The notes below the pieces were generated by a model. The model did no database searches and had not been told where the DNA came from. It saw nothing but the letters and a program-made list of their open reading frames with translations. Positions 1 through 8,775 of a DNA stretch of 64,000 nt are shown here, piece by piece. Both the position numbers and the translations under genes were made by a program. Origin of the DNA: Paraflavitalea devenefica (lineage in GTDB: Bacteria; Bacteroidota; Bacteroidia; Chitinophagales; Chitinophagaceae); contig NZ_JAARML010000001.1 in NCBI RefSeq assembly GCF_011759375.1, positions 2,356,001 to 2,420,000 on the forward strand, read 5' to 3'. Numbering within the stretch: position 1 is the stretch's first letter; every line of letters begins with the position of its first letter.

Positions 1-2
1 AA

Positions 3-170
3 CTAATCATCTATAGCGACAAAGTGCCTGCGCCGGTGGCAGTACGTTATGCCTGGGCCGATGATATGCCCGAAGCCAATCTCTACAACAAAGAAGGATT
101 CCCGGCTGTTCCTTTCCGTACAGATAACTGGAAGGGAATAACAGAATCCGTTAAATATGAAATTAAATGA
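3..170 (+). CDS. Sialate O-acetylesterase, C-terminal fragment
   Basis: Only the last 55 codons lie in the window; the gene begins upstream. The reading frame gives a tail containing [20 protein letters not shown] and then [12 protein letters not shown], which is the typical closing segment of bacterial sialate 9-O-acetylesterases (SGNH-hydrolase fold). These enzymes remove acetyl groups from sialic acids and, in Bacteroidota, often from plant or host glycans. The catalytic Ser and His are outside the window. The stop overlaps the upstream possible start of the next gene (157) but not its preferred start (190). The family call rests on the C-terminal motif alone. Confidence 0.8.
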   Translation, partial: LIIYSDKVPAPVAVRYAWADDMPEANLYNKEGFPAVPFRTDNWKGITESVKYEIK

Positions 171-189
171 CCTTAAACCAGATAGAATC

Positions 190-1746
190 ATGAGAAAATC
201 GCTCTTATCCTTATTCCTGTTAACGCTTGTTACCGGTGTCCTGGCGCAGCAAAGACAAGGTGGTCCGCAAAGACCTCCGGCAACGGCTGCCACGCCGCCG
301 GCGGCAAAAGAAGAAAAGCCTGCACCGGGCAAACAGCTTATTGATCCCGATGCCTCGGTAACTACCAACCATGAAGTCACCATCAAAGGTCAGCGTATTC
401 CTTACAAAGCCATCGCAGGCACCCTGCCGGTATGGGATGAGGAAGGAAAAGCCATTGCCGGTGTATTCTATACCTATTATGAACGGACCGATATAAAAGA
501 CAAAGCTCCGCGTCCCCTTGTCATCTCCTTCAATGGCGGCCCCGGCTCTGCTTCCGTATGGATGCACATCGCTTATACAGGCCCCGCTCTCTTGAACATT
601 GATGATGAAGGGTACCCGGTGCAGCCCTATGGCATCAAGGAAAATCCCTACTCCATTCTCGATGTGGCTGACATTGTATATGTAGATCCGGTAAATACCG
701 GTTTCTCAAGGCCCGTTAACAAAGACATACCTGGTACTAAATTCTTCGGGGTAAGGGCCGATATCAAATACCTCGCAGAATGGATCGGTACCTTTGTTAC
801 CCGCCAGAACCGTTGGGCTTCTCCCAAATACCTTATCGGGGAAAGCTATGGAACCACCCGCGTGGCGGGATTGGCGCTCGAATTACAGAATGCGCAGTGG
901 ATGTACCTCAATGGGGTAGTACTCGTATCGCCTACAGAACTGGGTATTGAAAGAAGTGGTCCTGTGGAGGCGGCGCTTCGCCTGCCTTACTATGCGGCTA
1001 CTGCCTGGTACCATAAACTATTGCCGGCCGATCTGCAACAAAAAGACCTCACGGCCATGTTGCCCGAGGTAGAGGACTTCACGGTTAATGAGCTGATCCC
1101 CGCCATCACCAAAGGCGGCTACCTGCCCGAAGCAAAAAGAAGGGAGGTAGTGGCTAAAATGGCCCGCTACTCAGGCCTGTCTGAAAAAGTCATCCTGCAA
1201 CACAACATGGATGTGCCTACCAACTTCTTCTGGAAAGAGCTCTTGCGTGATAAAGGCTATACCGTAGGCCGCCTCGATTCCCGCTATAAAGGTATTGACA
1301 GGCAGGATGCCGGTGATGGGCCTGACTTCAATGCGGAGCTTACTTCCTGGCTGCACTCTTTTACGCCGCCCATTAACATGTACCTGCGCAATGACCTTAA
1401 TTATAAAACCGATCTGCGATACAACATGTTTGGCCCTGTACATCCCTGGGACCGCAGTGGCGATCAAACCGGTGAGAACCTTCGGCAGGCGATGGCGCAG
1501 AATCCTTACCTGCATGTACTCATACAATCAGGCTACTATGATGGCGCCTGTGATTACTTCAATGCCAAATACGACATGTGGCAGATGGACCCCGGTGGCA
1601 AGCTCAAAAAACGGCTCAGTTGGGAAGGCTACCGTAGCGGGCACATGATGTACCTGCGCAAGGAAGACCTCGCTTCCAGCAACGAACACATCCGCGAATT
1701 TATCCGCAAATCCCTGCCCAAACCCGGCGAACCCGCCAAGTATTGA
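190..1746 (+). CDS. Secreted S10-family serine carboxypeptidase-like peptidase
   Basis: 518 residues. A start at 190 gives a clean signal peptide (MRKSLLSLFLLTLVTGVLAQ); an in-frame ATG at 157 would add 11 polar residues and overlap the upstream gene, so it is less likely. After a Pro/Ala/Gln-rich linker the S10 landmarks appear: NGGPGSAS (oxyanion region), GESYG with the nucleophile near Ser219, GYYDGACDY with the likely acid Asp451, and SGHMMY with His485. Family members remove C-terminal residues from peptides; here it probably acts in the periplasm or outside the cell. Two hairpin terminators follow, so transcription probably ends here. The exact substrate is unknown. Confidence 0.93.
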   Translation: MRKSLLSLFLLTLVTGVLAQQRQGGPQRPPATAATPPAAKEEKPAPGKQLIDPDASVTTNHEVTIKGQRIPYKAIAGTLPVWDEEGKAIAGVFYTYYERTDIKDKAPRPLVISFNGGPGSASVWMHIAYTGPALLNIDDEGYPVQPYGIKENPYSILDVADIVYVDPVNTGFSRPVNKDIPGTKFFGVRADIKYLAEWIGTFVTRQNRWASPKYLIGESYGTTRVAGLALELQNAQWMYLNGVVLVSPTELGIERSGPVEAALRLPYYAATAWYHKLLPADLQQKDLTAMLPEVEDFTVNELIPAITKGGYLPEAKRREVVAKMARYSGLSEKVILQHNMDVPTNFFWKELLRDKGYTVGRLDSRYKGIDRQDAGDGPDFNAELTSWLHSFTPPINMYLRNDLNYKTDLRYNMFGPVHPWDRSGDQTGENLRQAMAQNPYLHVLIQSGYYDGACDYFNAKYDMWQMDPGGKLKKRLSWEGYRSGHMMYLRKEDLASSNEHIREFIRKSLPKPGEPAKY

Positions 1747-1767
1747 GCATTGAACATTGATATAAAG

Positions 1768-1798
1768 AACGCTGTAGGAATATCCCTGCAGCGTTTTT
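1768..1798 (+). terminator. Intrinsic terminator after the S10 peptidase gene
   Basis: The arms AACGCTGTAGG and CCTGCAGCGTT (one G-T wobble) close a short loop and are followed by TTTTT. It begins 22 bases after the peptidase stop. Confidence 0.8.
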
Positions 1799-1825
1799 AT
1801 TTTCGCCGCAGAGTCTTATTTTCCC

Positions 1826-1858
1826 CGCAGAGTCTCCCGAAGGGGACTCTGCGTTTTT
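1826..1858 (+). terminator. Second intrinsic terminator, tandem
   Basis: CGCAGAGTC pairs with GACTCTGCG; an inner CCC/GGG pair adds to the stem across a one-base bulge, closing on GAA, and TTTTT follows. With the hairpin at 1768 it makes a double terminator isolating the peptidase gene from namZ. Confidence 0.8.
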
Positions 1859-1927
1859 CTGCATGGTTTAAAATTTTAAAATCTCAGGGTTATCTTCTAC
1901 TTTACGCCCATCACTCAATTTGGAAGT

Positions 1928-3175
1928 ATGACAAAGAACATTTTCATGGCTGCGCTGACCATTGCCACTGCTATTATCCTGTGCAGTTATACCGGTATCT
2001 TCAACCGCCCCAATAAAACAACGGATATACCGGTAGCGCCACCGGCTAAAAAGCTTATTACAGGTGCCGATCAAACCAACCTGTACATTAATTACCTCAA
2101 AGGAAAGCGGGTAGGATTTGTAGGCAACAATACCTCTATCATAGGCAATAAACCCAGCATAGACAGCCTGCTTAAACGGGGTGTCAAAGTCGTAAAAATA
2201 TTCGGTCCGGAGCACGGCTTCCGGGGCAATGCCAGCAATGGGGCGCATGTGGGTGACTTCATTGACTCTGCTACAGGTATTCCGGTCATCTCCCTCTATG
2301 GAAAAAACAGGAAGCCTTCCAAAGAGCACATGCAGGAAATTGACATCATGATCTATGACATCCAGGATGTGGGTTGCCGTTTCTATACCTACATCAATAC
2401 ACTGGCCAATATCATGGAAACCTGTGCAGAGAACAACAAGGAACTCATGATCTTCGACAGGCCCAACCCCAATGGTTACCTTGTGGATGGTCCTATACTG
2501 GAGGATCACCTGCACTCAGGTATTGGTAAATTCAGGATACCCATCACACATGGCTGTACCATTGGCGAATTTGCGCAAATGCTCAATGGAGAAGGATGGC
2601 TTCAAAATAAGATGAAGTGCAAACTGAAAATAATAAAATGTGCCAACTATACACATGATACGCCCTATGCATCACCCATAAGTCCGTCTCCCAACCTCAA
2701 TACGCCACAGTCTGTTTTATTATATCCTACGCTTTGTCTTTTTGAAGGTACCATCATCAGCCAGGGCAGGGGCACTTACATACCTTTCACCGTATTGGGA
2801 GCACCCTTGCTCAAAGGAAAATATACCTTCACCTTCAGGCCTGTCAGCATCAAGGGAATGAAAGAAGCGCCCCTTCACCAGGATACTGATTGCTATGGCC
2901 TTGACCTCCGTAAATATGACACGGAAATACTTCGCAGGAAAAAGGGCATCCACCTCCAATGGTTAATAGAAATGTACAAGGCCTATCCCGATAAAGCCAG
3001 GTTCTTTGATCAGACACAAAGCAAGGAAATTGGCAACTTCGACAAACTGGCCGGCACGGAGAACCTCAAAAAGCAGATCATTGCAGGCGTATCAGAACAA
3101 GCCATCCGCAAATCCTGGGAACCCGGATTAAGCCGCTACAAGCAAATGCGTAAAAAATACCTGCTGTACCCATAG
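1928..3175 (+). CDS. namZ: Exo-beta-N-acetylmuramidase NamZ family (DUF1343)
   Basis: 415 residues, the usual length for DUF1343 proteins. The N-terminus has a hydrophobic export or anchor segment (residues 6-21). Family landmarks follow in order: VGFVGNNTS, a GPEHGFRG block with the conserved acidic residue, SLYGKNRKPS, MIYDIQDVGCRFYTYI, FDRPNPNG with a VDGP turn, and THGCTIGEFAQMLNGE. Characterised NamZ enzymes release N-acetylmuramic acid from the non-reducing end of peptidoglycan fragments, so a role in cell-wall recycling or scavenging in the periplasm is expected. The gene stands alone after a double terminator; no MurNAc catabolic genes are adjacent. Family call is firm; substrate is inferred from the family. 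Confidence 0.92.
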   Translation: MTKNIFMAALTIATAIILCSYTGIFNRPNKTTDIPVAPPAKKLITGADQTNLYINYLKGKRVGFVGNNTSIIGNKPSIDSLLKRGVKVVKIFGPEHGFRGNASNGAHVGDFIDSATGIPVISLYGKNRKPSKEHMQEIDIMIYDIQDVGCRFYTYINTLANIMETCAENNKELMIFDRPNPNGYLVDGPILEDHLHSGIGKFRIPITHGCTIGEFAQMLNGEGWLQNKMKCKLKIIKCANYTHDTPYASPISPSPNLNTPQSVLLYPTLCLFEGTIISQGRGTYIPFTVLGAPLLKGKYTFTFRPVSIKGMKEAPLHQDTDCYGLDLRKYDTEILRRKKGIHLQWLIEMYKAYPDKARFFDQTQSKEIGNFDKLAGTENLKKQIIAGVSEQAIRKSWEPGLSRYKQMRKKYLLYP

Positions 3176-3305
3176 GTATTTTTCACCACCACATACGGTG
3201 AAAAGACCATCCTCAAAACGGTTCTTACACCCTTTAAGGAGTTTAATAACACCATGATATTTGTTGCAGCACAACCACCTTAACTGCTCAACAAAAAAAC
3301 GTGTT

Positions 3306-4694
3306 ATGAAACTCATTGACCCCATGGATTTCTCATTCGATCCTTTCTTAGCCAACATGCAGGGAAATATACTGAAAGGACATGGCCGGGATCACACCAC
3401 CCATATATTCCTGCAATTTGACAAAGGAAGTGAAGAAGCAGTACGGGAATGGATAAAAGTCTTATCGGGCGACATTACCAGCTTAAAAAAACAATTGCGC
3501 GACAGGGAACTGTACAAGCGGAACAACATAAAAGATGGCCTCTTTACGGCATTCTTTCTCACGGCAGCAGGATACAAATACCTTGACTTTAAAGAGGTGG
3601 AAACGAAATTTGCCGACCCTGCTTTTAAAGCAGGTATGAAAGAAAGGCTGGCAGTAAGCAATGACCCGGCTGTAGAGCAGTGGGAAAAATGCTTCCGGCA
3701 GGAAATACACGCTATGATACTATTGGCCGATGATGAAAGGAACCGGATGGCAACCAGGGCCAGGAATATATTGGAAACCATAGATGGGTTCAGTACAGTA
3801 ACTGGGGTGGAATATGGCAACGTTATCCGGAATGCCGACGGAGAGGGTATTGAACATTTTGGATATGTGGATGGCATCAGTCAGCCGCTCTTCCTGAAGG
3901 ATGAAGTAGACGCCTGGATGAAATTTCACAATACCAATCCGGAAAAAGCCTTCTTTGATCCAACAGCCGATTCAGATCTTGTGCTCATCAAAGATCCTTA
4001 TGTCAATGATCCGGACGCTTATGGCAGCTATTTTGTTTTCAGAAAGCTGGAGCAGAACGTAAAAGGCTTTAAAGAAGCAGAGGAAAAATTGGACATGGGC
4101 GAGCTGGCCGGCGCCTGGCTGGTGGGACGCTTTGAGGATGGCTCACCCGTGGTGCTTACCGACGATGAAGGCATGATAGGGGCCGGTAACTACAATAACT
4201 TTAACTACAACAACGATCCGTCCGGAGGCCGTTGTCCGTACTTTGCCCATACAAGGAAAACCAATCCCCGCAAGGATGTTAGTCCCGGCGATGACCATAA
4301 ATCCCATATCATGGCACGGCGCGGAATACCTTTTGGCCACCGGAACGTGGATACGGCCATACATCCCTGCGATTTGCAACTCCCCGAAGGAGGAGTAGGA
4401 TTACTCTTCATGAGCTACCAGCGGAGTATTCAAAACCAGTTTGAATTCATACAGAGCAAATGGGCCAATAGCCCCGATTTTCCTTCTGGTCCCAATCCGG
4501 GAGTGGATGCCATCATCGGGCAGGTGGCTGGTCAGCATCCGGCAACACATGCCTATCAATTCCCGCTTGATTATGGCAGTGATAAACTAACGGACCCTCC
4601 CCTCACTTTCAGTCAGTTTGTAACCATGAAAGGAGGCGAATACTTCTTTGCACCCAGTATCAGCTTCCTGAAATCATTGGCCCAACCGGCATAA
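3306..4694 (+). CDS. Dyp-type heme peroxidase
   Basis: 462 residues from ATG 3306; an in-frame ATG at 3261 would add 15 residues (MLQHNHLNCSTKKRV) that do not look like family sequence. DyP signatures are present: LANMQGNILKGHGR at the N-terminus, FGYVDGISQP with the catalytic Asp189 (GxxDG), AHTRKTNPR with the proximal heme ligand His315, the distal arginine candidate in ARRGIPFG (Arg338/339), and MSYQRSIQNQFEFIQ near the end. DyP enzymes use hydrogen peroxide to oxidise dyes, phenolics and other substrates. No Tat or Sec signal is visible, so it is probably cytoplasmic. No encapsulin gene is adjacent. Followed by a strong terminator. Confidence 0.93.
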   Translation: MKLIDPMDFSFDPFLANMQGNILKGHGRDHTTHIFLQFDKGSEEAVREWIKVLSGDITSLKKQLRDRELYKRNNIKDGLFTAFFLTAAGYKYLDFKEVETKFADPAFKAGMKERLAVSNDPAVEQWEKCFRQEIHAMILLADDERNRMATRARNILETIDGFSTVTGVEYGNVIRNADGEGIEHFGYVDGISQPLFLKDEVDAWMKFHNTNPEKAFFDPTADSDLVLIKDPYVNDPDAYGSYFVFRKLEQNVKGFKEAEEKLDMGELAGAWLVGRFEDGSPVVLTDDEGMIGAGNYNNFNYNNDPSGGRCPYFAHTRKTNPRKDVSPGDDHKSHIMARRGIPFGHRNVDTAIHPCDLQLPEGGVGLLFMSYQRSIQNQFEFIQSKWANSPDFPSGPNPGVDAIIGQVAGQHPATHAYQFPLDYGSDKLTDPPLTFSQFVTMKGGEYFFAPSISFLKSLAQPA

Positions 4695-4746
4695 CGTAGC
4701 TGCCTGCCTACTGAAGTAGGTACAAGGTTATTTGGTAGCAGGTGGT

Positions 4747-4778
4747 AAACGGTATATAACTATATACCGTTTTTTTGT
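4747..4778 (+). terminator. Intrinsic terminator after the DyP gene
   Basis: AAACGGTATAT and ATATACCGTTT form an almost uninterrupted hairpin, followed by a run of T. It is about 50 bases after the stop. Confidence 0.85.
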
Positions 4779-4811
4779 GCCATTTCGGCAGCCGTAATAT
4801 CTTTCTCTTCT

Positions 4812-4888
4812 TTTGTCATTTCGAACCCGCCACACGTTCTCGCCTTTTCAGCAGGCAAAGCGGGTGAGAAATCTGCCTGCGACGCAAA
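4812..4888 (+). repeat. Dispersed intergenic hairpin repeat, copy 1
   Basis: Begins TTGTCATTTCGAACCCGC and ends GCGGGTGAGAAATCTGC, then GACGCAAA. The ends pair: ATTTC with GAAAT, and ACCCGC with GCGGGT. A second copy with the same ends but a changed stem lies at 21038-21114. The rest of the 329-base DyP-OmpA gap holds the terminator at 4747 and the direct repeats at 4959. Confidence 0.75.
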
Positions 4889-4958
4889 AGCAAACCAAAA
4901 CCAACAATCCCCCAAAAAAATTCCACCCAAATAGTTACAATTATATCAATTAGCCGAC

Positions 4959-4984
4959 TAATATTACTGGCCGGGTAATATTAC
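4959..4984 (+). promoter_or_regulatory. Paired TAATATTAC direct repeats upstream of the OmpA-domain gene
   Basis: TAATATTAC occurs at 4959-4967 and again at 4976-4984, start to start 17 bases. The core TAATATTA is itself palindromic, as in many operator half-sites. The second copy is followed by CTTG, giving a weak TAnnTTTG-like element about 40 bases before the start codon. Regulatory role is a guess from position and symmetry. Confidence 0.3.
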
Positions 4985-5023
4985 CTTGCCTGTCAATACC
5001 AAACACTCAAACAACACGCAGCT

Positions 5024-5878
5024 ATGAAAAAGAACATCAGCGTAACCTTCCTGTCCTTACTCTTTGTAACCGCTCTTGTAGCCCAAAGTGCCAATAACCC
5101 GGATGGCCATTCCTTATTCAGCATGATGCCCAATTATGCGGTGGACAAATACTCATTGGTTAAAAACGAATTTGACCAACTCAAAATATTGGTACCCGAT
5201 AAAAAAGAGACTGCGGGATATTCAGAAGCAATAAAAGAAGGAGAATTGGAAGTATGCAGGTTCGAATTCAAGGGTGACGCGAAAAACCAACCTTCTAACC
5301 TGCTTATCCTGCGCAACTTTAAGAATGCCGTTGCACAAAAAGGTGGGGAGTTGATTTTTGAAGATAAATTCTACCAGGACAAAGAATTCTTCAAAATAAA
5401 ACAGGGAGGAAACACCTACTGGGTAAAGATCTATTGCGATGGTATTGGTAATTACACTATATCCAGTATAAAGGAAGCGCCCATGAGCCAGTATATCGTG
5501 CTCAATGCCGGGCAGATCAAATCCGGCCTGGACCAGGAAGGCAAAGTAGCTTTCTACGGCATCTTCTTTGATGTAGATAAAGCGGTAGTAAAACCCGAGT
5601 CAGCGCCAACGCTCACTGCCATAGCCGGCTTCCTGAAAGCCAATCCTGCCACCAATGTATTTATAGTAGGGCATACCGATAATACCGGCGACTTTACCCG
5701 CAACAGCACCTTGTCAAAAGACAGGGCTACGGCGGTGGCCACAGAGCTCACCACAAAATATGGTGTCAGCAAAGCCCAGGTAACTCCCCAGGGCGTAGCC
5801 TCACTGGCCCCTATAGCTCCCAACGATACCGAAGAAAACAAAGCAAAGAACAGAAGGGTGGAGATCGTAAAGAAGTAG
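5024..5878 (+). CDS. Exported protein with C-terminal OmpA peptidoglycan-binding domain
   Basis: 284 residues with a signal peptide (MKKNISVTFLSLLFVTALVA). Residues about 25-165 form a domain I do not recognise. The C-terminal 110 residues match the OmpA/MotB fold: FYGIFFDVDKAVVKPES, then VFIVGHTDNTGD, the helix with SKDRATAVATEL, and TEENKAKNRRVEIV. In this family the conserved Asp and Arg bind diaminopimelate of peptidoglycan. The N-terminal part lacks the usual eight-strand barrel, so this is a periplasmic or lipid-free cell-wall-binding protein rather than OmpA itself. Preceded by paired direct repeats, followed by a perfect convergent hairpin. Confidence 0.88.
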   Translation: MKKNISVTFLSLLFVTALVAQSANNPDGHSLFSMMPNYAVDKYSLVKNEFDQLKILVPDKKETAGYSEAIKEGELEVCRFEFKGDAKNQPSNLLILRNFKNAVAQKGGELIFEDKFYQDKEFFKIKQGGNTYWVKIYCDGIGNYTISSIKEAPMSQYIVLNAGQIKSGLDQEGKVAFYGIFFDVDKAVVKPESAPTLTAIAGFLKANPATNVFIVGHTDNTGDFTRNSTLSKDRATAVATELTTKYGVSKAQVTPQGVASLAPIAPNDTEENKAKNRRVEIVKK

Positions 5879-5905
5879 CGTAAATACACGTACAACATAA
5901 ATATC

Positions 5906-5937
5906 AGTAAGGGTTCCGGACCACCGGAACCCTTACT
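5906..5937. terminator. Bidirectional hairpin between convergent genes
   Basis: A perfect 14-bp stem (AGTAAGGGTTCCGG with its complement) around the loop ACCA, lying between the convergent OmpA-domain gene and the thioredoxin gene. Neither side has a long T tract, so termination may be moderate. Confidence 0.7.
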
Positions 5938-5961
5938 GTCTTACCGCCTTCCCGGCTATTC

Positions 5962-7149
5962 TTACTTATAAATAATCAATACATCTATCACCCGCGTACC
6001 CTTCTCCACCACCAGTCCGATCTTTTGTATTGAGGCCAGCACATCTTCTTTGGAAGGTATAGCATTTTCTGTAACAATATCATACTTGCCCGTCAGTCCG
6101 GTTTCATCCACCAGCGGCAACTCCAGCACATTACCTACATAATCCACAAATGGTTTTAGGATAACGCCTTTGCCCGTAAATCCTCGACCGCTGAAACCAT
6201 AAGTACTTTCGGTGGCAACCGATTCCTGCCAGTTTTTTGTTGCAGGCAGCTTGTGCAACACATATACCGGCATTTCCCTTTTTTCCAATCTTGCTTTTAT
6301 GGGAAACAACTGGTGCAGTAATTGTTTCATAATAACAAACAGGCTATCCTTCTGTTCCGGCTTTACGATCAGATCAAAGCAGTAACGGGTGCTTTTGTTT
6401 TCCCATTCGCAAATACTCTTCTTAGGTACTTCATAAACTATCTGGTGCTCCGATACATCATAAGTTTCCCGGTAAATATCAGACAGGCACAGATTCACAT
6501 AACTGCGCCGGCGGCCTTTAAAAGGGCCTTGCCAATACAACTTTGTCATACCGTTTAATCCCGTCCGGTAACCACTCCAGGTAACCTGGAAACCGATCGT
6601 ACTGTCGACAGTAAAAGTCTCGGCTTCAAACCCCCGCCCGTTGCCGGTCTCTGCAGAAGAACGTATCTTTTCGTTGCGGACTAATCGATCAATCAGTGAC
6701 TGGTTAATCGAGTCCGTGCGCACCAGCGCTACAATACGGTGTTGCTGATCAAGGATAGCCGATTGGCCTAAATAAACGAAAGCAAACTGGCGGTACAGGT
6801 TGAAGCTGGTGTCCGAAGCCAGCCACAGGATAGAAGGCTTGCGTGTCAGGTACTTTTGAAGCCTGCTCACAGGATCGTCGGCAATAGCGATCACCTGCAC
6901 ATGACGGCCGTTCTTTACCTGCAGCTTCGCCAGGCTGTCCATTTCAGGATAACAGGAACCGCAGGCAGTACTCCAGAAATTCAGGATCAGGAACTTCTTA
7001 TTCGGCGCATGAACAGCCAGCGATTTAACCGGCGCGTTAATAATAGGGCGGATGATCACATCGGGAAACAGATCGCCTGCTTTCAATACAGGCTGGGCCT
7101 GGGCAAGGCCGCAAAACACCACTAATAAAACGAATAATGGGATACGCAT
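5962..7149 (-). CDS. Exported TlpA-like thioredoxin fused to DUF3738-like (TIGR03435) domain
   Basis: 395 residues with a signal peptide ending at AQAQ. Residues about 20-165 are a TlpA/AhpC-type thioredoxin fold: LILNFWSTACGSCYPEMDSL carries the redox pair Cys63 and Cys66. The C-terminal half ends in LPLVDETGLTGKYDIV and then a segment with DVLASIQKIGLVVEKG and DVLIIY, which is the typical close of DUF3738/TIGR03435 proteins of soil bacteria. It probably acts in the periplasm as a thiol-disulfide protein; the role of the second domain is unknown. Divergent from the two-component pair at 7276, convergent with the OmpA-domain gene. Confidence 0.85.
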   Translation of the reverse strand: MRIPLFVLLVVFCGLAQAQPVLKAGDLFPDVIIRPIINAPVKSLAVHAPNKKFLILNFWSTACGSCYPEMDSLAKLQVKNGRHVQVIAIADDPVSRLQKYLTRKPSILWLASDTSFNLYRQFAFVYLGQSAILDQQHRIVALVRTDSINQSLIDRLVRNEKIRSSAETGNGRGFEAETFTVDSTIGFQVTWSGYRTGLNGMTKLYWQGPFKGRRRSYVNLCLSDIYRETYDVSEHQIVYEVPKKSICEWENKSTRYCFDLIVKPEQKDSLFVIMKQLLHQLFPIKARLEKREMPVYVLHKLPATKNWQESVATESTYGFSGRGFTGKGVILKPFVDYVGNVLELPLVDETGLTGKYDIVTENAIPSKEDVLASIQKIGLVVEKGTRVIDVLIIYK

Positions 7150-7260
7150 AGATTATTTTTAAAGCAAAACTGCCAAACCTCCGCCGGTAATCAGGTTAGG
7201 CGTTCTGTTAGCCTTTGTTAATTTATGTTAATGGAAAAGGGAAGGTTCACCACAGCTGCT

Positions 7261-7268
7261 TACATTTG
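7261..7268 (+). promoter_or_regulatory. TAnnTTTG -7 element close to the histidine kinase start
   Basis: TACATTTG matches the Bacteroidota -7 consensus exactly and ends 7 bases before ATG 7276, which would place transcription start at or next to the start codon. No clear -33 TTG at the ideal spacing. Confidence 0.4.
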
Positions 7269-7275
7269 ATCCTGT

Positions 7276-8775
7276 ATGAACAAAAACACCCGCCTCCTGG
7301 TCATCATTTGTGTCGTTGCTGTATGCGGGGTTATGCTATTACAGTCACGATGGATCGTGAACTACTACCAGGTCAATAAAGAACGTTTTGATAAAGAGGT
7401 CAACCTTGCTTTTGAGGATGCCATCAAAACGGAACACAAAGTGCGTTGTGATACAATAGAAAACCTCATCTATAAAATTGTAAAAGATACCACGCAAACA
7501 AGTATTACCAGTAAATGGAGCGATCGGTCTAACGCCCACATCTACTATATAGCCAGTAAAAAAGATACGTCAGACAAGTATAGCTTCTCCACTATCCACA
7601 TCAATAAGCCTATTCTATCCCCGGCGGATACAGTAAGAGACCAGGTGGCGCGTCACTTTGCCGCCATGTACCGGCGTGAAGACCTGGAAAAGAACATTGT
7701 TTTCTTTCGCACACAGAGCCTGGGCCGGCACATCACCCAATACGTGAACGATTATGCTTTTGATACCTTGCGGCTTCGCCCTATTTATAAACAACTACTG
7801 TCAGAAAGAGGCATACAGGAACCCTTCTTATTCTATCTGCGTACTGATGATAGCACCTTAAACAGGAGCCGGTTTCCCGATAGCCTGCAAAACCTTTATC
7901 CTGTCATTACGAAATCATTTCCCACCTACTCCACAGAAAAAGAGAAAAGTTACGTTCGGGCTATGTTTCATAAGCCGGTGAGTTACCTGTTCAATAAAAT
8001 GACAGGCATGGTAATAGCCTCTGGCGTATTGCTGTGCATCGTTGCATTTACCCTATTCTACCTTCTGCGCATCGTAAGGCGGGAGAAAAAACTGTCGGCC
8101 ATTAAAAACGATTTCATCAGCAATATCTCCCACGAATTAAAAACACCCATTGCTACCGTAGCGGCGGCGGTAGAGGCCATGGAAGGATTTGATGCCTTGC
8201 AAAGCCCGGAGAGAACAAAAAAATACCTCCGCATCTCCCGCGTTGAACTACAAAGGCTGGCCGATATGGTCAATAAAATACTCAACATGGCGCAGTATGA
8301 GCGCCGGGACTTTGAGCTCAAACCGGAACCCGTCAACATCAATGCCATCATTGAAGAGATCGTTGGCAGGTACACCCTGGCCGGTGAAAAAAACATCACC
8401 TTCCGCTACAACAATGAAGCGGGAACAGAGGTGGTAATAGCCGATAAACTGCACCTGTACAACGTTATCAATAACCTGGTGGATAATGCAGTCAAATACT
8501 CAGGAGAAGAAGTTGCCATTGATATAGGGCTTTACCGGGAAAAACAATACTTTGTCATCAAAGTAAAAGATGATGGCATAGGCATTGCCGCAGGCGACCT
8601 GCCCTTCATCTTCGATAAATTCTACCGGGTACCTTCCGGCAACATTCATAAAGTAAAAGGGCATGGGCTGGGCCTCAGCTATGTAAAACACATCATCGAA
8701 AAACACGGTGGATGGTGTGTAGCGGAAAGCCGTCCCGGGAAAGGCAGTACCTTTAAAATCGGATTGCAGGTATGA
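7276..8775 (+). CDS. Membrane sensor histidine kinase (HisKA type)
   Basis: 499 residues. Transmembrane segments at about 7-24 and 245-266 flank a periplasmic sensor region of about 220 residues with no domain I recognise. The cytoplasmic part has the H box ISHELKTPIATVAAAVEAME with His286, then N box LYNVINNLVDNAVKYS, G1 DDGIGI, F box FIFDKFYR and G2 GHGLGLSYV. It should autophosphorylate on His286 and pass phosphate to the regulator encoded next, whose ATG overlaps this stop by 4 bases. The signal is unknown; no transporter or enzyme is co-transcribed to hint at it. Confidence 0.95.
   Translation: MNKNTRLLVIICVVAVCGVMLLQSRWIVNYYQVNKERFDKEVNLAFEDAIKTEHKVRCDTIENLIYKIVKDTTQTSITSKWSDRSNAHIYYIASKKDTSDKYSFSTIHINKPILSPADTVRDQVARHFAAMYRREDLEKNIVFFRTQSLGRHITQYVNDYAFDTLRLRPIYKQLLSERGIQEPFLFYLRTDDSTLNRSRFPDSLQNLYPVITKSFPTYSTEKEKSYVRAMFHKPVSYLFNKMTGMVIASGVLLCIVAFTLFYLLRIVRREKKLSAIKNDFISNISHELKTPIATVAAAVEAMEGFDALQSPERTKKYLRISRVELQRLADMVNKILNMAQYERRDFELKPEPVNINAIIEEIVGRYTLAGEKNITFRYNNEAGTEVVIADKLHLYNVINNLVDNAVKYSGEEVAIDIGLYREKQYFVIKVKDDGIGIAAGDLPFIFDKFYRVPSGNIHKVKGHGLGLSYVKHIIEKHGGWCVAESRPGKGSTFKIGLQV

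Noticed and set aside
1868..2515. 215-codon open frame on the minus strand
   Set aside because: It lies antisense to namZ, has no family features, and its sequence follows the codon shadow of the real gene.
3180..3204. Hairpin after namZ as a terminator
   Set aside because: TTTTCACC/GGTGAAAA pairs, but the stem is AT-rich and no T tract follows.
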